Shown in pieces: positions 1 through 6,353 of a stretch of 7,744 nt of DNA. Each line of letters starts with the position of its first letter. Positions within the stretch are counted from its first letter, which is position 1. The notes under the pieces were generated by a model. It had not been told where the DNA came from, made no database searches, and saw only the letters and a list, made by a program, of their open reading frames with translations. The stretch is from Alphaproteobacteria bacterium (GTDB taxonomy: Bacteria > Pseudomonadota > Alphaproteobacteria > Rhodobacterales > Rhodobacteraceae): contig JAURMY010000276.1 of NCBI GenBank assembly GCA_030830465.1, forward strand, positions 1-7,744. Direction: 5' to 3'. Made by a program: the position numbers and the translations under genes.

Positions 1-1
1 A

Positions 2-838
2 GTTCTTCTCACTACCACAGCCCTGACGCTGCTTGCTGGCGCTGCTGCTGCTGAAGTGTCGATCGCCGGCACATCCCGTATCGGTATCACCTCGACCGCT
101 GGTACAACCGTAACAACCTACCGTACCCGTATCAACGTTTCCATGTCCGGCACAACCGACGGCGGCCTGACATTCGGCGCCTTCACCCGCGCTCAGATGG
201 GCACAGGTACCGGCGTATTCTCCGGTTCGCGCGTTTGGGTTTCGAACGGCACAGCCACTCTGACCCTGGGTAACGCCGGCGGTGCGATTTCACAAAACGC
301 TGGTATCTGGGGCTGCGCAGTTGGCTTCACCGGTTCCTGCGCTGACATGGCGAACTCGTCCTTCTCCTGGGCTACGTTCTCGTCCGCTGGTGGCGGTGCT
401 AACGTAGCACGTCTGGACTTCGCTCTGGGTTCGGCCAGCATCTCGCTGTCCGGCGGCAACGGTAACGACACCGAAGTTGCAGCATCGTTCAGCATGGGCA
501 ATGCAAGCGTTTCCGTCGGCTACGACGCTGGCGCACTTTCCACCGGCGGCACCCAGCTGGGTCTGTCCATGGACGCTGGCTCGGCCAAAGTTGGCCTGCA
601 CTACGCTGCTGAAACCGGCGGCGCGACAACTGGTTACACCGCTTATGTAAGCGCTCCGGTTGGTGCTGGCTCGATCTATGCCTTCGCTGGCAACGCGATC
701 ACTGCTGCTGCGACCAATTCCCAGGTTTATGGCGTTTCCTACAGCCAGAGCCTCGGTGGCGGTGCAACTGCAGCCGTTTCCATGCGTTCGGTTGGCGGTA
801 CAGTCACAACCGACGCTGGTCTGAGATTCGCATTCTAA
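2..838 (+). CDS. Outer-membrane porin, Porin_4-like (5' end cut by window edge)
   Basis: Trimeric beta-barrel porin that would let small hydrophilic solutes cross the outer membrane. The reading frame is open from base 2, so GTG 56 is not the start. The visible N-terminus (VLLTTTALTLLAGAAAA) is the hydrophobic core and Ala-rich end of a signal peptide, with likely cleavage before EVSIAG (codon 53-55); probably only a few residues are missing. The mature chain is about 261 residues, somewhat short for this family. It shows alternating Gly/Ser/Thr-rich beta strands and ends in Phe (GLRFAF), the usual C-terminal outer-membrane assembly signal. The TLTLGNAGGAI segment (mature residues about 73-83) resembles the strand before constriction loop L3. 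Two cysteines (mature C88 and C96) follow it. Codon use favours gct, ggt, cgt and aac, unlike the neighbours, which suggests high expression. The family is clear; substrate selectivity cannot be read. Confidence 0.9.
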   Translation, partial: VLLTTTALTLLAGAAAAEVSIAGTSRIGITSTAGTTVTTYRTRINVSMSGTTDGGLTFGAFTRAQMGTGTGVFSGSRVWVSNGTATLTLGNAGGAISQNAGIWGCAVGFTGSCADMANSSFSWATFSSAGGGANVARLDFALGSASISLSGGNGNDTEVAASFSMGNASVSVGYDAGALSTGGTQLGLSMDAGSAKVGLHYAAETGGATTGYTAYVSAPVGAGSIYAFAGNAITAAATNSQVYGVSYSQSLGGGATAAVSMRSVGGTVTTDAGLRFAF

Positions 839-859
839 TCACTTAGAACGCAGTTTCTG

Positions 860-891
860 AAAGAGCGGGCCTTGGCCCGCTCTTTTTTTTT
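860..891 (+). terminator. Intrinsic terminator of the porin gene
   Basis: A perfect 12-bp stem (AAAGAGCGGGCC paired with GGCCCGCTCTTT) leaves a minimal TT loop, or more realistically an 11-bp stem with a CTTG tetraloop. It runs into nine consecutive T residues (883-891), 21 bases after the porin stop. This is a textbook strong Rho-independent terminator and fits a highly expressed gene. Read from the opposite strand the A-tract precedes the stem but only TTT follows it, so it would work poorly for the convergent gene. Confidence 0.95.
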
Positions 892-914
892 ATTCAAATC
901 TGGGTATGAATTCC

Positions 915-934
915 TCCGGGTTTCAGGACCCGGA
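915..934 (-). repeat. Inverted repeat just after the sulfotransferase stop
   Basis: TCCGGGT (915-921) pairs with ACCCGGA (928-934) around a 6-base loop. It starts 11 bases downstream of the minus-strand stop codon at 946. As RNA it would form a 7-bp hairpin at the 3' end of the sulfotransferase transcript, but no U-tract follows on that strand. It may stabilise the 3' end or assist termination together with the porin terminator hairpin; it is not a canonical intrinsic terminator. Confidence 0.4.
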
Positions 935-945
935 TATTTCAGAGA

Positions 946-2895
946 TTACGGCTCGGTTCCGGTCCGGTTAAATGAATCCAGTGCGCCGGACTTGTTCATA
1001 ACGTCAATGAACGGGGCCATTTCCGTTTCAAAACGCCGCCAACCGGCGACAGAACCCGTGTGAATTTTCTGCCGAACCTGATGCAGACTGGCGGTTTTCA
1101 CCACGCGTTCGGTTTCCTGGAAATTCAAAACCGACTCTTCCCAGGCCAAACCGCAATAGGCCAGCAGGTTTTCCGCCTCTGTCCGGATATCCGTCACCAC
1201 GGCTTCATATCCAATATCATAAATTGCCCCCGGCAAAACCCGGCGCCAATGATCCATCATTTCAAGGTAAAGCATGTAAAACTGTCCTAATTCGGTCAGA
1301 TCATAGGCATATTGATTTCCTTCCGAGACAAAATAGTTCTTGTAAACGGACAAGGCGACATCCCTTGGATCTCGGCGCAGGTTAATTATCCGGGCATTCG
1401 GAAACATCGCTTTAATATAGCCAACCCAAAGAAAGTTAATGGGCAATTTATCTACGAAACGTGCCGCCTGCCCCGCTTGTTCCGGCAGGCTGGCAAGATA
1501 GCCTTTGGCGAACTCTTCCAGGTCTGGCAATCCGGCGTCATCCAAGAACCGCCGGTGGTTTCGTGCATAATTGTTGATAAACCCCCATTCCCCGGCCGCA
1601 TAAACCTGGCTGTGACTGGCCAGGATCTGTTCAATCAAAGTGGTGCCGGACCGCATCATCCCGACGATGAAAATCGGACTTTCTGTCTGGTCCTGATACC
1701 CCTGATACGAGGCAAATGTGCCGGGCGAAAAAAACGTTCGGATTTTCCGGGTCAGCAAAATATCAGTATCGACTTCATATTCAATTTTGTCGCGGCGGCG
1801 ACGGTTTCCAATGTTCCAATAGTTGAACGCTTGCTGATACTTACCAGTATCCTCATAGGCTTTGCCCAAAGCAAAACCCAAATGCATTTCAGGTTCAGGC
1901 AGGCCCTGATTTCGGTCAAAAGCCGCTTGAAACGCCTGAACGTCCGGGTCCTCAGCCGTGAATTTCTTAAGTCCCGCCAATAACCGGTACGCTTCTGCCT
2001 GGTCAGGATTTGCGGCGATTGACGCTTTCAGACTTTGGATCGAATTCTTGAGATCCCCAACCTGGCTATAGAGACTTCCCAAGCGCATCAGGATTTCGGG
2101 ATTCCCCGGCGAAATCTCATCCGCTTTCTTCAGGCAATCCAGCGCCAGTTGTTCCTGGCCGTTCTCCGAATATGTGTATCCCAAATTCTTCAGGATATCG
2201 ACATTCTTAGGATCCATTTGAAGGCCCGACTTGAACGTGTCGATCGCCGTTTCAAATTCGCGCATTTCCTTGAATGCCAGACCCTTGTTGTTGAAGGCCG
2301 TCAGATATTTCGGGAAAATCTTGATTGCGGCGTTAAAGGCGTCAACAGCCTTTATCCCATTCCCCAACATCATCAGGCACAGGCCCTTGCTGTTCAGCGC
2401 CTCGGGCAAGGAAGGATTAAGCGCAATCGCCCGGTTCAAAAGCGGCAATGCCTCATCCGGTTTTTTCAAATCGGTCAGCACGGTGCCAAGATTGCTCATC
2501 GCCTCGGCGTAGTTCGGTCGCAGTTTGATCGCGGTGCGGTAACTTCTGACCGCCAGTTCCGGTTCGCCCAAACGCGCCAAGGCAATGCCGCGAAAATTGT
2601 GCAGAACCGGTTCGCGAGGGGCGATCACGCTCAACCGACCTGCGGCTTCGGCGACCGCGCGCATATCGCCTGCATTCAGGTATTCGACCACCTTGTTCAC
2701 CGCTTCTTGGGTCAAGGTCATCTGGCCGCCCAACAGCTTGTGCAATTTCTTGACCTTGGCTGTGGCGGTTGTGTGATTGGGAAAATAGGCCAGAACCTTC
2801 AGGTACTGTTCAAACGCCGTGCCCGCATCGCGATTCTTTTCCGCTTCGGCGGCAAGGGCGAGGGCGTCGCGGGCGGAAAATTTCTGTTCTGACAT
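946..2895 (-). CDS. TPR-repeat sulfotransferase (PAPS-dependent family)
   Basis: Two-part protein of 649 residues. The N-terminal half is TPR superhelix: regular 34-residue units are readable at about 97-130, 131-164, 165-198, 199-232, 233-266 and 267-300, with weaker ones before (about 10-90) and after. The C-terminal half (about 405-630) is a sulfotransferase domain. It has the 5'-phosphosulfate loop GMMRSGTTL (412-420, R415) and the 3'-phosphate-binding segment RRDPRDVALS (507-516, S516). Other family landmarks are AAGEWGF (E436), VDKLPINF (K483) and TASLHQVRQKI (601-611). Such proteins transfer sulfate from PAPS to protein tyrosine, glycans or lipids; the acceptor here cannot be inferred. 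There is no signal peptide or membrane segment, so it is probably cytoplasmic. The ATG start has only a weak purine-rich GAAAGAA upstream. It is monocistronic, convergent with the porin, with no sulfation or glycan genes beside it. GC content is lower than in the neighbours. Confidence 0.9.
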   Translation of the reverse strand: MSEQKFSARDALALAAEAEKNRDAGTAFEQYLKVLAYFPNHTTATAKVKKLHKLLGGQMTLTQEAVNKVVEYLNAGDMRAVAEAAGRLSVIAPREPVLHNFRGIALARLGEPELAVRSYRTAIKLRPNYAEAMSNLGTVLTDLKKPDEALPLLNRAIALNPSLPEALNSKGLCLMMLGNGIKAVDAFNAAIKIFPKYLTAFNNKGLAFKEMREFETAIDTFKSGLQMDPKNVDILKNLGYTYSENGQEQLALDCLKKADEISPGNPEILMRLGSLYSQVGDLKNSIQSLKASIAANPDQAEAYRLLAGLKKFTAEDPDVQAFQAAFDRNQGLPEPEMHLGFALGKAYEDTGKYQQAFNYWNIGNRRRRDKIEYEVDTDILLTRKIRTFFSPGTFASYQGYQDQTESPIFIVGMMRSGTTLIEQILASHSQVYAAGEWGFINNYARNHRRFLDDAGLPDLEEFAKGYLASLPEQAGQAARFVDKLPINFLWVGYIKAMFPNARIINLRRDPRDVALSVYKNYFVSEGNQYAYDLTELGQFYMLYLEMMDHWRRVLPGAIYDIGYEAVVTDIRTEAENLLAYCGLAWEESVLNFQETERVVKTASLHQVRQKIHTGSVAGWRRFETEMAPFIDVMNKSGALDSFNRTGTEP

Positions 2896-3050
2896 ATGCG
2901 TGAATTCTTTCGGTGGCGACCGGATGCGGTTTCAATCCAGCCTAGTTTCTTGACGGTATCGCCGCAAGGCGCGATCAATTTTCACCGCACCGATTTTCAT
3001 TCCTGCAAATTGTGGTTAGGTCTTAACCGACCCTTGTGATTGGAGAAACC
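2896..3050. promoter_or_regulatory. Divergent intergenic region, sulfotransferase / yggS
   Basis: This 155-bp gap separates two divergent starts and must hold both promoters. On the plus strand TTGACG (2950-2955) is a good -35 match. The -10 at 17-18 bp spacing (GATCAA/ATCAAT, around 2973-2979) is weak. An inverted repeat GGTTA-GGTCT-TAACC lies at 3014-3028, in what would be the yggS leader. No convincing minus-strand promoter was found by eye, and no open reading frame of note lies here. Confidence 0.35.
3042..3046 (+). promoter_or_regulatory. Ribosome binding site deciding the yggS start
   Basis: GGAGA sits 4 bases before ATG 3051. An in-frame GTG at 3036 lies upstream of this site and has no Shine-Dalgarno sequence of its own, so the ATG at 3051 is preferred over the longer frame. 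Confidence 0.7.
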
Positions 3051-3704
3051 ATGTCGCTTTCGGAAATTGAAACACGCCTGCGCGCAGCGGAAACCAAGGC
3101 TGGCCGGTCTGCGGGATCGGTCCACCTGATCGCGGTTTCCAAGGTTCAGCCGAACGAAAGGGTCGAGGCGGTTCTGGCTGCCGGTCACCGGTTGTTTGGC
3201 GAGAACAAGGTTCAGGAAGCGGCCGGGAAATGGCCGGACTTTCGCGCCCGGTTTGCCGGTGTTTCGGTGCATCTGATCGGGCCGCTTCAGACCAACAAGG
3301 TCAAGCAAGCCTTTGATTTATTTGAGGCTATTCACGCGCTCGATCGCGAGAAACTGGCCCGAAAACTGGCGGATGAGGCGCAGGCGCGCGGTGCCTGCCC
3401 CGAACTTTTCATTCAGGTCAACACCGGCGAGGAGCCGCAAAAGGCCGGGGTTCTGCCGGGCGACGCCGATGCCTTTATCACCACTTGCCGCGCGATGGAT
3501 CTGCCGGTTTCCGGCCTGATGGTGATCCCGCCGGTGGATGAGGAACCGTCGCTGCACTTCGCCTTGCTGCAAAAGATCGCGAAACGAAACGGTCTTGAAG
3601 ATCTGTCGATGGGGATGAGCGGGGATTTCGAAAAAGCCGTGGCTTTCGGGGCCACACATGTGCGCGTCGGCTCGGCCATATTCGGTGAACGCACGTATCA
3701 GTAG
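3051..3704 (+). CDS. yggS: YggS/PROSC family PLP-homeostasis protein
   Basis: Single-domain PLP-binding protein of 217 residues, the usual length for the family. It has an alanine-racemase-like TIM-barrel fold without known enzymatic activity. Family members carry PLP on a lysine and buffer free PLP and amino/keto-acid pools in the cytoplasm. Visible landmarks are the PLP lysine in LIAVSKVQP (K31), FGENKVQEA (49-57), HLIGPLQTNK (74-83), the phosphate-binding LSMGMSGDF (185-193) and VRVGSAIFG (204-212). These are the family signatures in the correct order. It starts 155 bp from the divergent sulfotransferase and ends 14 bp from the convergent L,D-transpeptidase gene, so it is probably transcribed alone. 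No terminator hairpin is visible in the short 3' gap; any terminator would have to lie inside the convergent gene. Confidence 0.96.
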   Translation: MSLSEIETRLRAAETKAGRSAGSVHLIAVSKVQPNERVEAVLAAGHRLFGENKVQEAAGKWPDFRARFAGVSVHLIGPLQTNKVKQAFDLFEAIHALDREKLARKLADEAQARGACPELFIQVNTGEEPQKAGVLPGDADAFITTCRAMDLPVSGLMVIPPVDEEPSLHFALLQKIAKRNGLEDLSMGMSGDFEKAVAFGATHVRVGSAIFGERTYQ

Positions 3705-3718
3705 TCTTTAACGCGACG

Positions 3719-4231
3719 TCAGGGGCGGATCGCAACCCGGGCCCGCGGCGACCATGTGCTGAGGATATGGTGCAGAACGTCAGGCGCAAAGGCGACGCAT
3801 CCCGCCGTGGGGTGGCGCGGCTTGCGCCAATTGTGCAGAAAAATCGCTGAGCCCGCGCCGGGCACCGGATCGGGCCAATTATAGGTCAGGATCGCAAAGA
3901 CATCATACATCGGATCCGGGCGCGGCAGGCGTTCATGGCTGAACGGATACCGCCGTGCGGTCAGGCCCTGATTATAGTTCGGGTCCGCCGGATCATCTGA
4001 CCAGATATCCGCAGGACCGATCGGAACGGCAGGCACCGCAAAAGACGGGCGCAGCATCCGGTCGGCGCGATAGCCTGCCCCGGCGATGTCATATATGCCA
4101 AGCGGGGTAATATTGTCGCCTTCGCCGCGTTTTTCACCGATGCCGCCGCGTCCCACGGCACAGGGAAATTCCTGCCTGCGATATCGGGCGCGCCAACGGG
4201 TGATCACCAGATCGTCAAACCGTGCGGTCAC
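3719..4231 (-). CDS. L,D-transpeptidase family (YkuD) protein
   Basis: A compact YkuD-domain protein of 170 residues. This family has a cysteine catalytic centre and makes 3-3 peptidoglycan cross-links, or attaches proteins to peptidoglycan or trims it. The catalytic signature reads [19 protein letters not shown], with C145 as the presumed nucleophile, H133 and H140 upstream and the HPTAGC form of the usual HGC motif. An early landmark is [15 protein letters not shown] (33-47), typical of the COG3786-like branch. The chain begins directly with the domain: no hydrophobic signal peptide or lipobox is visible, although the expected substrate is periplasmic. The start is GTG at 4231, within a GTGA overlap with the ribA stop, indicating translational coupling to ribA. 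It is probably expressed only from the ribA promoter. Function within the family, ligase or hydrolase, is not resolved. Confidence 0.88.
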   Translation of the reverse strand: MTARFDDLVITRWRARYRRQEFPCAVGRGGIGEKRGEGDNITPLGIYDIAGAGYRADRMLRPSFAVPAVPIGPADIWSDDPADPNYNQGLTARRYPFSHERLPRPDPMYDVFAILTYNWPDPVPGAGSAIFLHNWRKPRHPTAGCVAFAPDVLHHILSTWSPRARVAIRP

Positions 4232-5316
4232 AGCAAATGCCCGCTTTTGGCCGCTTTGGTGTCCAGATAATCGGCATTATGGGCGTTGCGCCCCGCCTTA
4301 AGCGGCACCCGTTCGGTCACGGTCAGACCCGCCGCCTGCATCATCGCAACCTTGTTCGGATTGTTCGTCATCAGGCGCACCGCGGCAAAGCCCATCTTTT
4401 TCAGGATTTCCGCGCCCAGCTTGAAGTCGCGCTCATCATCCTCAAAGCCCAGGCGGTGATTGGCCTCAACCGTGTCAAAGCCTTGATCTTGCAGGGAATA
4501 GGCGCGCATTTTGTTGGCAAGCCCAATGCCCCGGCCTTCCTGATTGAGGTATAGCAAGACGCCATGCCCCTCGGCCCCGATCTGGTTCAGGGCGGCATGA
4601 AGTTGCGGGCCGCAATCGCATTTGAGCGAGCCCAGAAGATCGCCGGTGAAACAGGCGGAATGCAGGCGCGACAGAACCGGTATGGCGCGGTCCGGGCGGC
4701 CGATCTCAATCGCGTAATGTTCCTCGCCGCCGTCATCCGGGCGGAAAATATGCAGCCGCCCCGCCTCGGACGCGGCCATCGGCAGGCGGGCGGCGGCGAT
4801 TTCATGCAAGGGGCTGCTGGCGGACAGGTTGGCCCCCGCCATATCAAGGTCCAACCGGTTAAGGCCATGCGACACCGCCAGTCCGGCCCCATCGGCAAGC
4901 GGCACGACAAGTGCTGCAGGCAACAGAAACGCCTGTTTGCACAGGGCAATCGCGGCGCGGTGAATATCGGCTGAACCGTCGCGCAGGCTGTGATGCGGAC
5001 CTTGCATCGGGTGGATCAGATCGCCCGACGGATCGGCAATACTGTGGACCCAGGTGATATTGGCATCGGCCGGCAGTTTGATCCGCGCCAGATCGCCGTC
5101 ATAGGCGCGGGCCTTCAATGTCTCCGCCCGCCGCGCCGTGACGGCCAGCGCCGCAGGGCCAAGGGCGCGGGCATCGGCCAGCCGGGCAGCGGTCAAGGTC
5201 TCGGCCGACAGAACAAGCGCCGCTGTTTCGCCCCGGTGCAAAACCACCCCAACCCCCATGCGCAGATCAGCCCTGAGGCGGGCAATCTGTTCCGGCAGGC
5301 TGAGCGCAAGCGCCAT
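4228..5316 (-). CDS. ribA: GTP cyclohydrolase II with degenerate RibB-like N-terminal domain
   Basis: Catalyses the first committed step of riboflavin synthesis in the cytoplasm: GTP to 2,5-diamino-6-ribosylamino-4-pyrimidinone phosphate, formate and pyrophosphate. In the 362-residue form the catalytic domain spans about 180-362. It has the zinc cysteines C222 (HSACFTGD), C233 and C235 (KCDCG), with the same 11- and 2-residue spacing as E. coli RibA. It also has the nucleotide-binding EGRGIGL (260-266), the ERDF segment (295-298) and MTNNPNK (316-322). Residues about 8-170 resemble a DHBP synthase (RibB) domain in outline ([17 protein letters not shown], a late [13 protein letters not shown] helix) but lack the acidic DDEDRENE active-site stretch. 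A second activity is therefore unlikely. The start at ATG 5316 is chosen for AAAGGA 7 bases upstream; an in-frame GTG at 5397 would add an unconvincing 27-residue leader. First gene of a unit with the L,D-transpeptidase. Confidence 0.94.
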   Translation of the reverse strand: MALALSLPEQIARLRADLRMGVGVVLHRGETAALVLSAETLTAARLADARALGPAALAVTARRAETLKARAYDGDLARIKLPADANITWVHSIADPSGDLIHPMQGPHHSLRDGSADIHRAAIALCKQAFLLPAALVVPLADGAGLAVSHGLNRLDLDMAGANLSASSPLHEIAAARLPMAASEAGRLHIFRPDDGGEEHYAIEIGRPDRAIPVLSRLHSACFTGDLLGSLKCDCGPQLHAALNQIGAEGHGVLLYLNQEGRGIGLANKMRAYSLQDQGFDTVEANHRLGFEDDERDFKLGAEILKKMGFAAVRLMTNNPNKVAMMQAAGLTVTERVPLKAGRNAHNADYLDTKAAKSGHLL

Positions 5317-5323
5317 GGGGCGG

Positions 5324-5329
5324 TCCTTT
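5324..5329 (-). promoter_or_regulatory. Ribosome binding site deciding the ribA start
   Basis: On the minus strand AAAGGA ends 7 bases before ATG 5316. The upstream in-frame starts (GTG 5397, ATG 5379) have no comparable site at proper spacing, and the extra residues do not look like part of the protein family. Confidence 0.7.
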
Positions 5330-5390
5330 GTTACAATATCTGCGTTTCCTATATCCCGCTGGCAGGGAATATGAAACATTTCCCGTAAAT

Positions 5391-5421
5391 TTGACACGAC
5401 CCCGTGAAGGCCCTGCGGATT
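5391..5421 (+). promoter_or_regulatory. Possible promoter of the CenR-like regulator
   Basis: TTGACA at 5391-5396 is a perfect sigma-70 -35 hexamer in the divergent gap, 82 bases before the regulator's start codon. At 17-20 bp spacing the -10 (within TGCGGATTC, 5414-5422) is poor. Either the promoter is weak or activator-dependent, or the hexamer is accidental. The ribA promoter must lie in the same 161-bp gap; no clear one is seen. No FMN-riboswitch-like sequence was recognised upstream of ribA. Confidence 0.3.
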
Positions 5422-5477
5422 CCTTGCCGAAACGCCCGATCAGGCCCATGTCTTAGGCAGAACATGAGGAGATTATC

Positions 5478-6164
5478 ATGAGCAATGTCAAAAAGATCCT
5501 GATGGTGGACGACGATGCCGACTTGCGCGAGGCGTTGGCGGATTCGCTGGTGCTGACCGAAGAATTCGATGTGTTCGAAGCGGAAAACGGCGCGCGCGGT
5601 TTGGAAAAAGCCCGCGAGGCGATGTATGACCTTGTGATCCTGGATGTCGGCCTGCCGGATATGGACGGGCGGGAGTTGTGCCGGTTGATGCGCAAACAGG
5701 GCGTCAAATGCCCGATTGTGATGCTGACCGGCCATGACACCGACGCCGATACGATTCTGGGGCTTGATGCCGGCGCGAATGACTATGTGTCCAAACCGTT
5801 CAAGTTTCCAGTGCTTCTGGCCCGGATCCGGGCGCAGTTGCGCCAGCACGAACAGTCCGAGGATGCGGTGTTCCAACTGGGGCCCTACACATTCAAACCC
5901 TCAAACAAGATGCTGATCACCGAAGACGAGAAAAAGATCCGCCTGACCGAAAAAGAAACCAACATCCTGAAATATCTGTACCGCGCGACCGATGGCGTGG
6001 TGGCGCGGGATGTTCTGCTGCACGAGGTCTGGGGGTATAACGCCGGGGTCACAACCCATACGCTGGAAACCCATATCTACCGCCTGCGTCAAAAGATCGA
6101 GCCTGATCCGGCAAATGCCCGGTTGTTGGTGACCGAAAGCGGCGGATATCGGCTGGTCGCCTGA
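5478..6164 (+). CDS. cenR: OmpR-family response regulator, CenR-like
   Basis: Two-domain transcription factor of 228 residues. The receiver domain (1-122) has the acidic pocket D11-D13, phospho-acceptor D56 (VILDVGLPDMDG), T84 and K106 (VSKPF), so it looks phosphorylation-competent. A winged-helix domain (about 130-228) has LTEKETNILKYLYR, EVWGYN, the recognition helix TTHTLETHIYRLRQKIE and C-terminal SGGYRLVA. The LRQHEQSEDAVFQLGPYTF linker and the TTHTLETHIYRLRQKIEPDPA block match my memory of alphaproteobacterial CenR. That regulator is essential in Caulobacter and Rhodobacter and controls envelope and outer-membrane genes with the histidine kinase CenK. No kinase gene is adjacent, so it is an orphan locus here. 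GAGGAGA at 5466-5472 precedes the ATG. It is divergent from ribA-ldt; an intrinsic terminator lies 130 bases downstream. Family certain, orthology to CenR likely. Confidence 0.9.
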   Translation: MSNVKKILMVDDDADLREALADSLVLTEEFDVFEAENGARGLEKAREAMYDLVILDVGLPDMDGRELCRLMRKQGVKCPIVMLTGHDTDADTILGLDAGANDYVSKPFKFPVLLARIRAQLRQHEQSEDAVFQLGPYTFKPSNKMLITEDEKKIRLTEKETNILKYLYRATDGVVARDVLLHEVWGYNAGVTTHTLETHIYRLRQKIEPDPANARLLVTESGGYRLVA

Positions 6165-6182
6165 AAGGGTGCAAAATAGGCC

Positions 6183-6211
6183 TTAATTTTGCCCGATTTG
6201 GCAACTATAAG
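6183..6211 (+). promoter_or_regulatory. Possible promoter upstream of the candidate small RNA
   Basis: TATAAG (6206-6211) matches the -10 consensus at five of six positions. The element 17 bp upstream, TTAATT (6183-6188), matches the -35 consensus at only three of six. If used, transcription would begin near 6218. The alternative is that the downstream RNA is processed out of the regulator's mRNA. Confidence 0.3.
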
Positions 6212-6225
6212 GATAGTTATTCGGG
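6192..6225. repeat. Nested inverted repeat after the CenR-like gene
   Basis: An inner perfect hairpin AACTAT-AAGG-ATAGTT (6203-6218) sits inside an outer perfect pair CCCGA (6192-6196) and TCGGG (6221-6225). It starts 27 bases after the regulator stop. No U-tract follows, so it is not an intrinsic terminator. It could be a 3'-UTR structure or processing signal, or, since the inner arm contains TATAAG, an operator over a promoter. Confidence 0.5.
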
Positions 6226-6320
6226 ATTTTCTCCCAATCCTGAACAATCGCCCGCCGTGCCGGGAACGTGGTACGGAATTCTCCCTGATGGACTGACCCC
6301 GCTGCTGCGGGGTCTTTTTT
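6218..6320 (+). ncRNA. Candidate small RNA between the CenR-like gene and xth
   Basis: About 100 nt of non-coding sequence folds by eye into an sRNA-like shape. Stem-loop 1 is CCGUGCC (6255-6261) with GGUACGG (6270-6276), seven pairs including one G-U, around the loop GGGAACGU. A linker (6277-6294) contains CUCCCUGAUGG. A terminator hairpin and U6 tail follow (6295-6320). The 5' end is uncertain: near 6218 if the TATAAG element is used, or a processed end if the RNA derives from the regulator's 3'-UTR. The loop GGGA and linker UCCC could also pair with each other. No open reading frame with a ribosome site was seen in it. I do not recognise a known family. Confidence 0.4.
6295..6320 (+). terminator. 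Intrinsic terminator after the CenR-like gene / candidate sRNA
   Basis: GACCCCGC (6295-6302) pairs perfectly with GCGGGGTC (6307-6314) around the loop TGCT, followed at once by six T residues (6315-6320). This is a strong Rho-independent terminator. It lies 130 bases after the regulator stop and 87 bases before the xth start, so it separates the two transcription units. Confidence 0.93.
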
Positions 6321-6353
6321 GCGCCCGGCCCTTTTTTGCACTGAATGCCACGG

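Noticed and set aside
872..1063. Small plus-strand frame beginning inside the porin terminator
   Set aside because: It would start in the hairpin and T-run and overlaps the 3' end of the sulfotransferase; no ribosome site.
1312..1983. Plus-strand open frame (223 codons) opposite the sulfotransferase domain
   Set aside because: Antisense shadow of the PAPS-binding region; no domain and no start signal.
2035..2892. Long plus-strand open frame (285 codons) opposite the sulfotransferase TPR half
   Set aside because: It lies entirely antisense to a protein with clear TPR periodicity, has no recognisable domain or ribosome site, and its residue make-up reflects the complementary codons.
5317..5390. 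Possible FMN riboswitch ahead of ribA
   Set aside because: The leader is short and lacks the conserved FMN-element blocks; only a small imperfect inverted repeat is seen.
5317..5397. 27-residue N-terminal extension of RibA from GTG 5397
   Set aside because: No Shine-Dalgarno sequence at GTG 5397, while ATG 5316 has AAAGGA at good spacing and the family-like sequence begins there.
5349..5876. Minus-strand frame across the regulator start and the ribA upstream region
   Set aside because: It covers the well-supported receiver domain in antisense and has no family features.
6314..6339. Direct repeat CTTTTTTGC (6314-6322 and 6331-6339)
   Set aside because: The first copy is the terminator tail and the second a nearby T-run; short low-complexity matches are expected by chance. 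The second has no clear hairpin before it.
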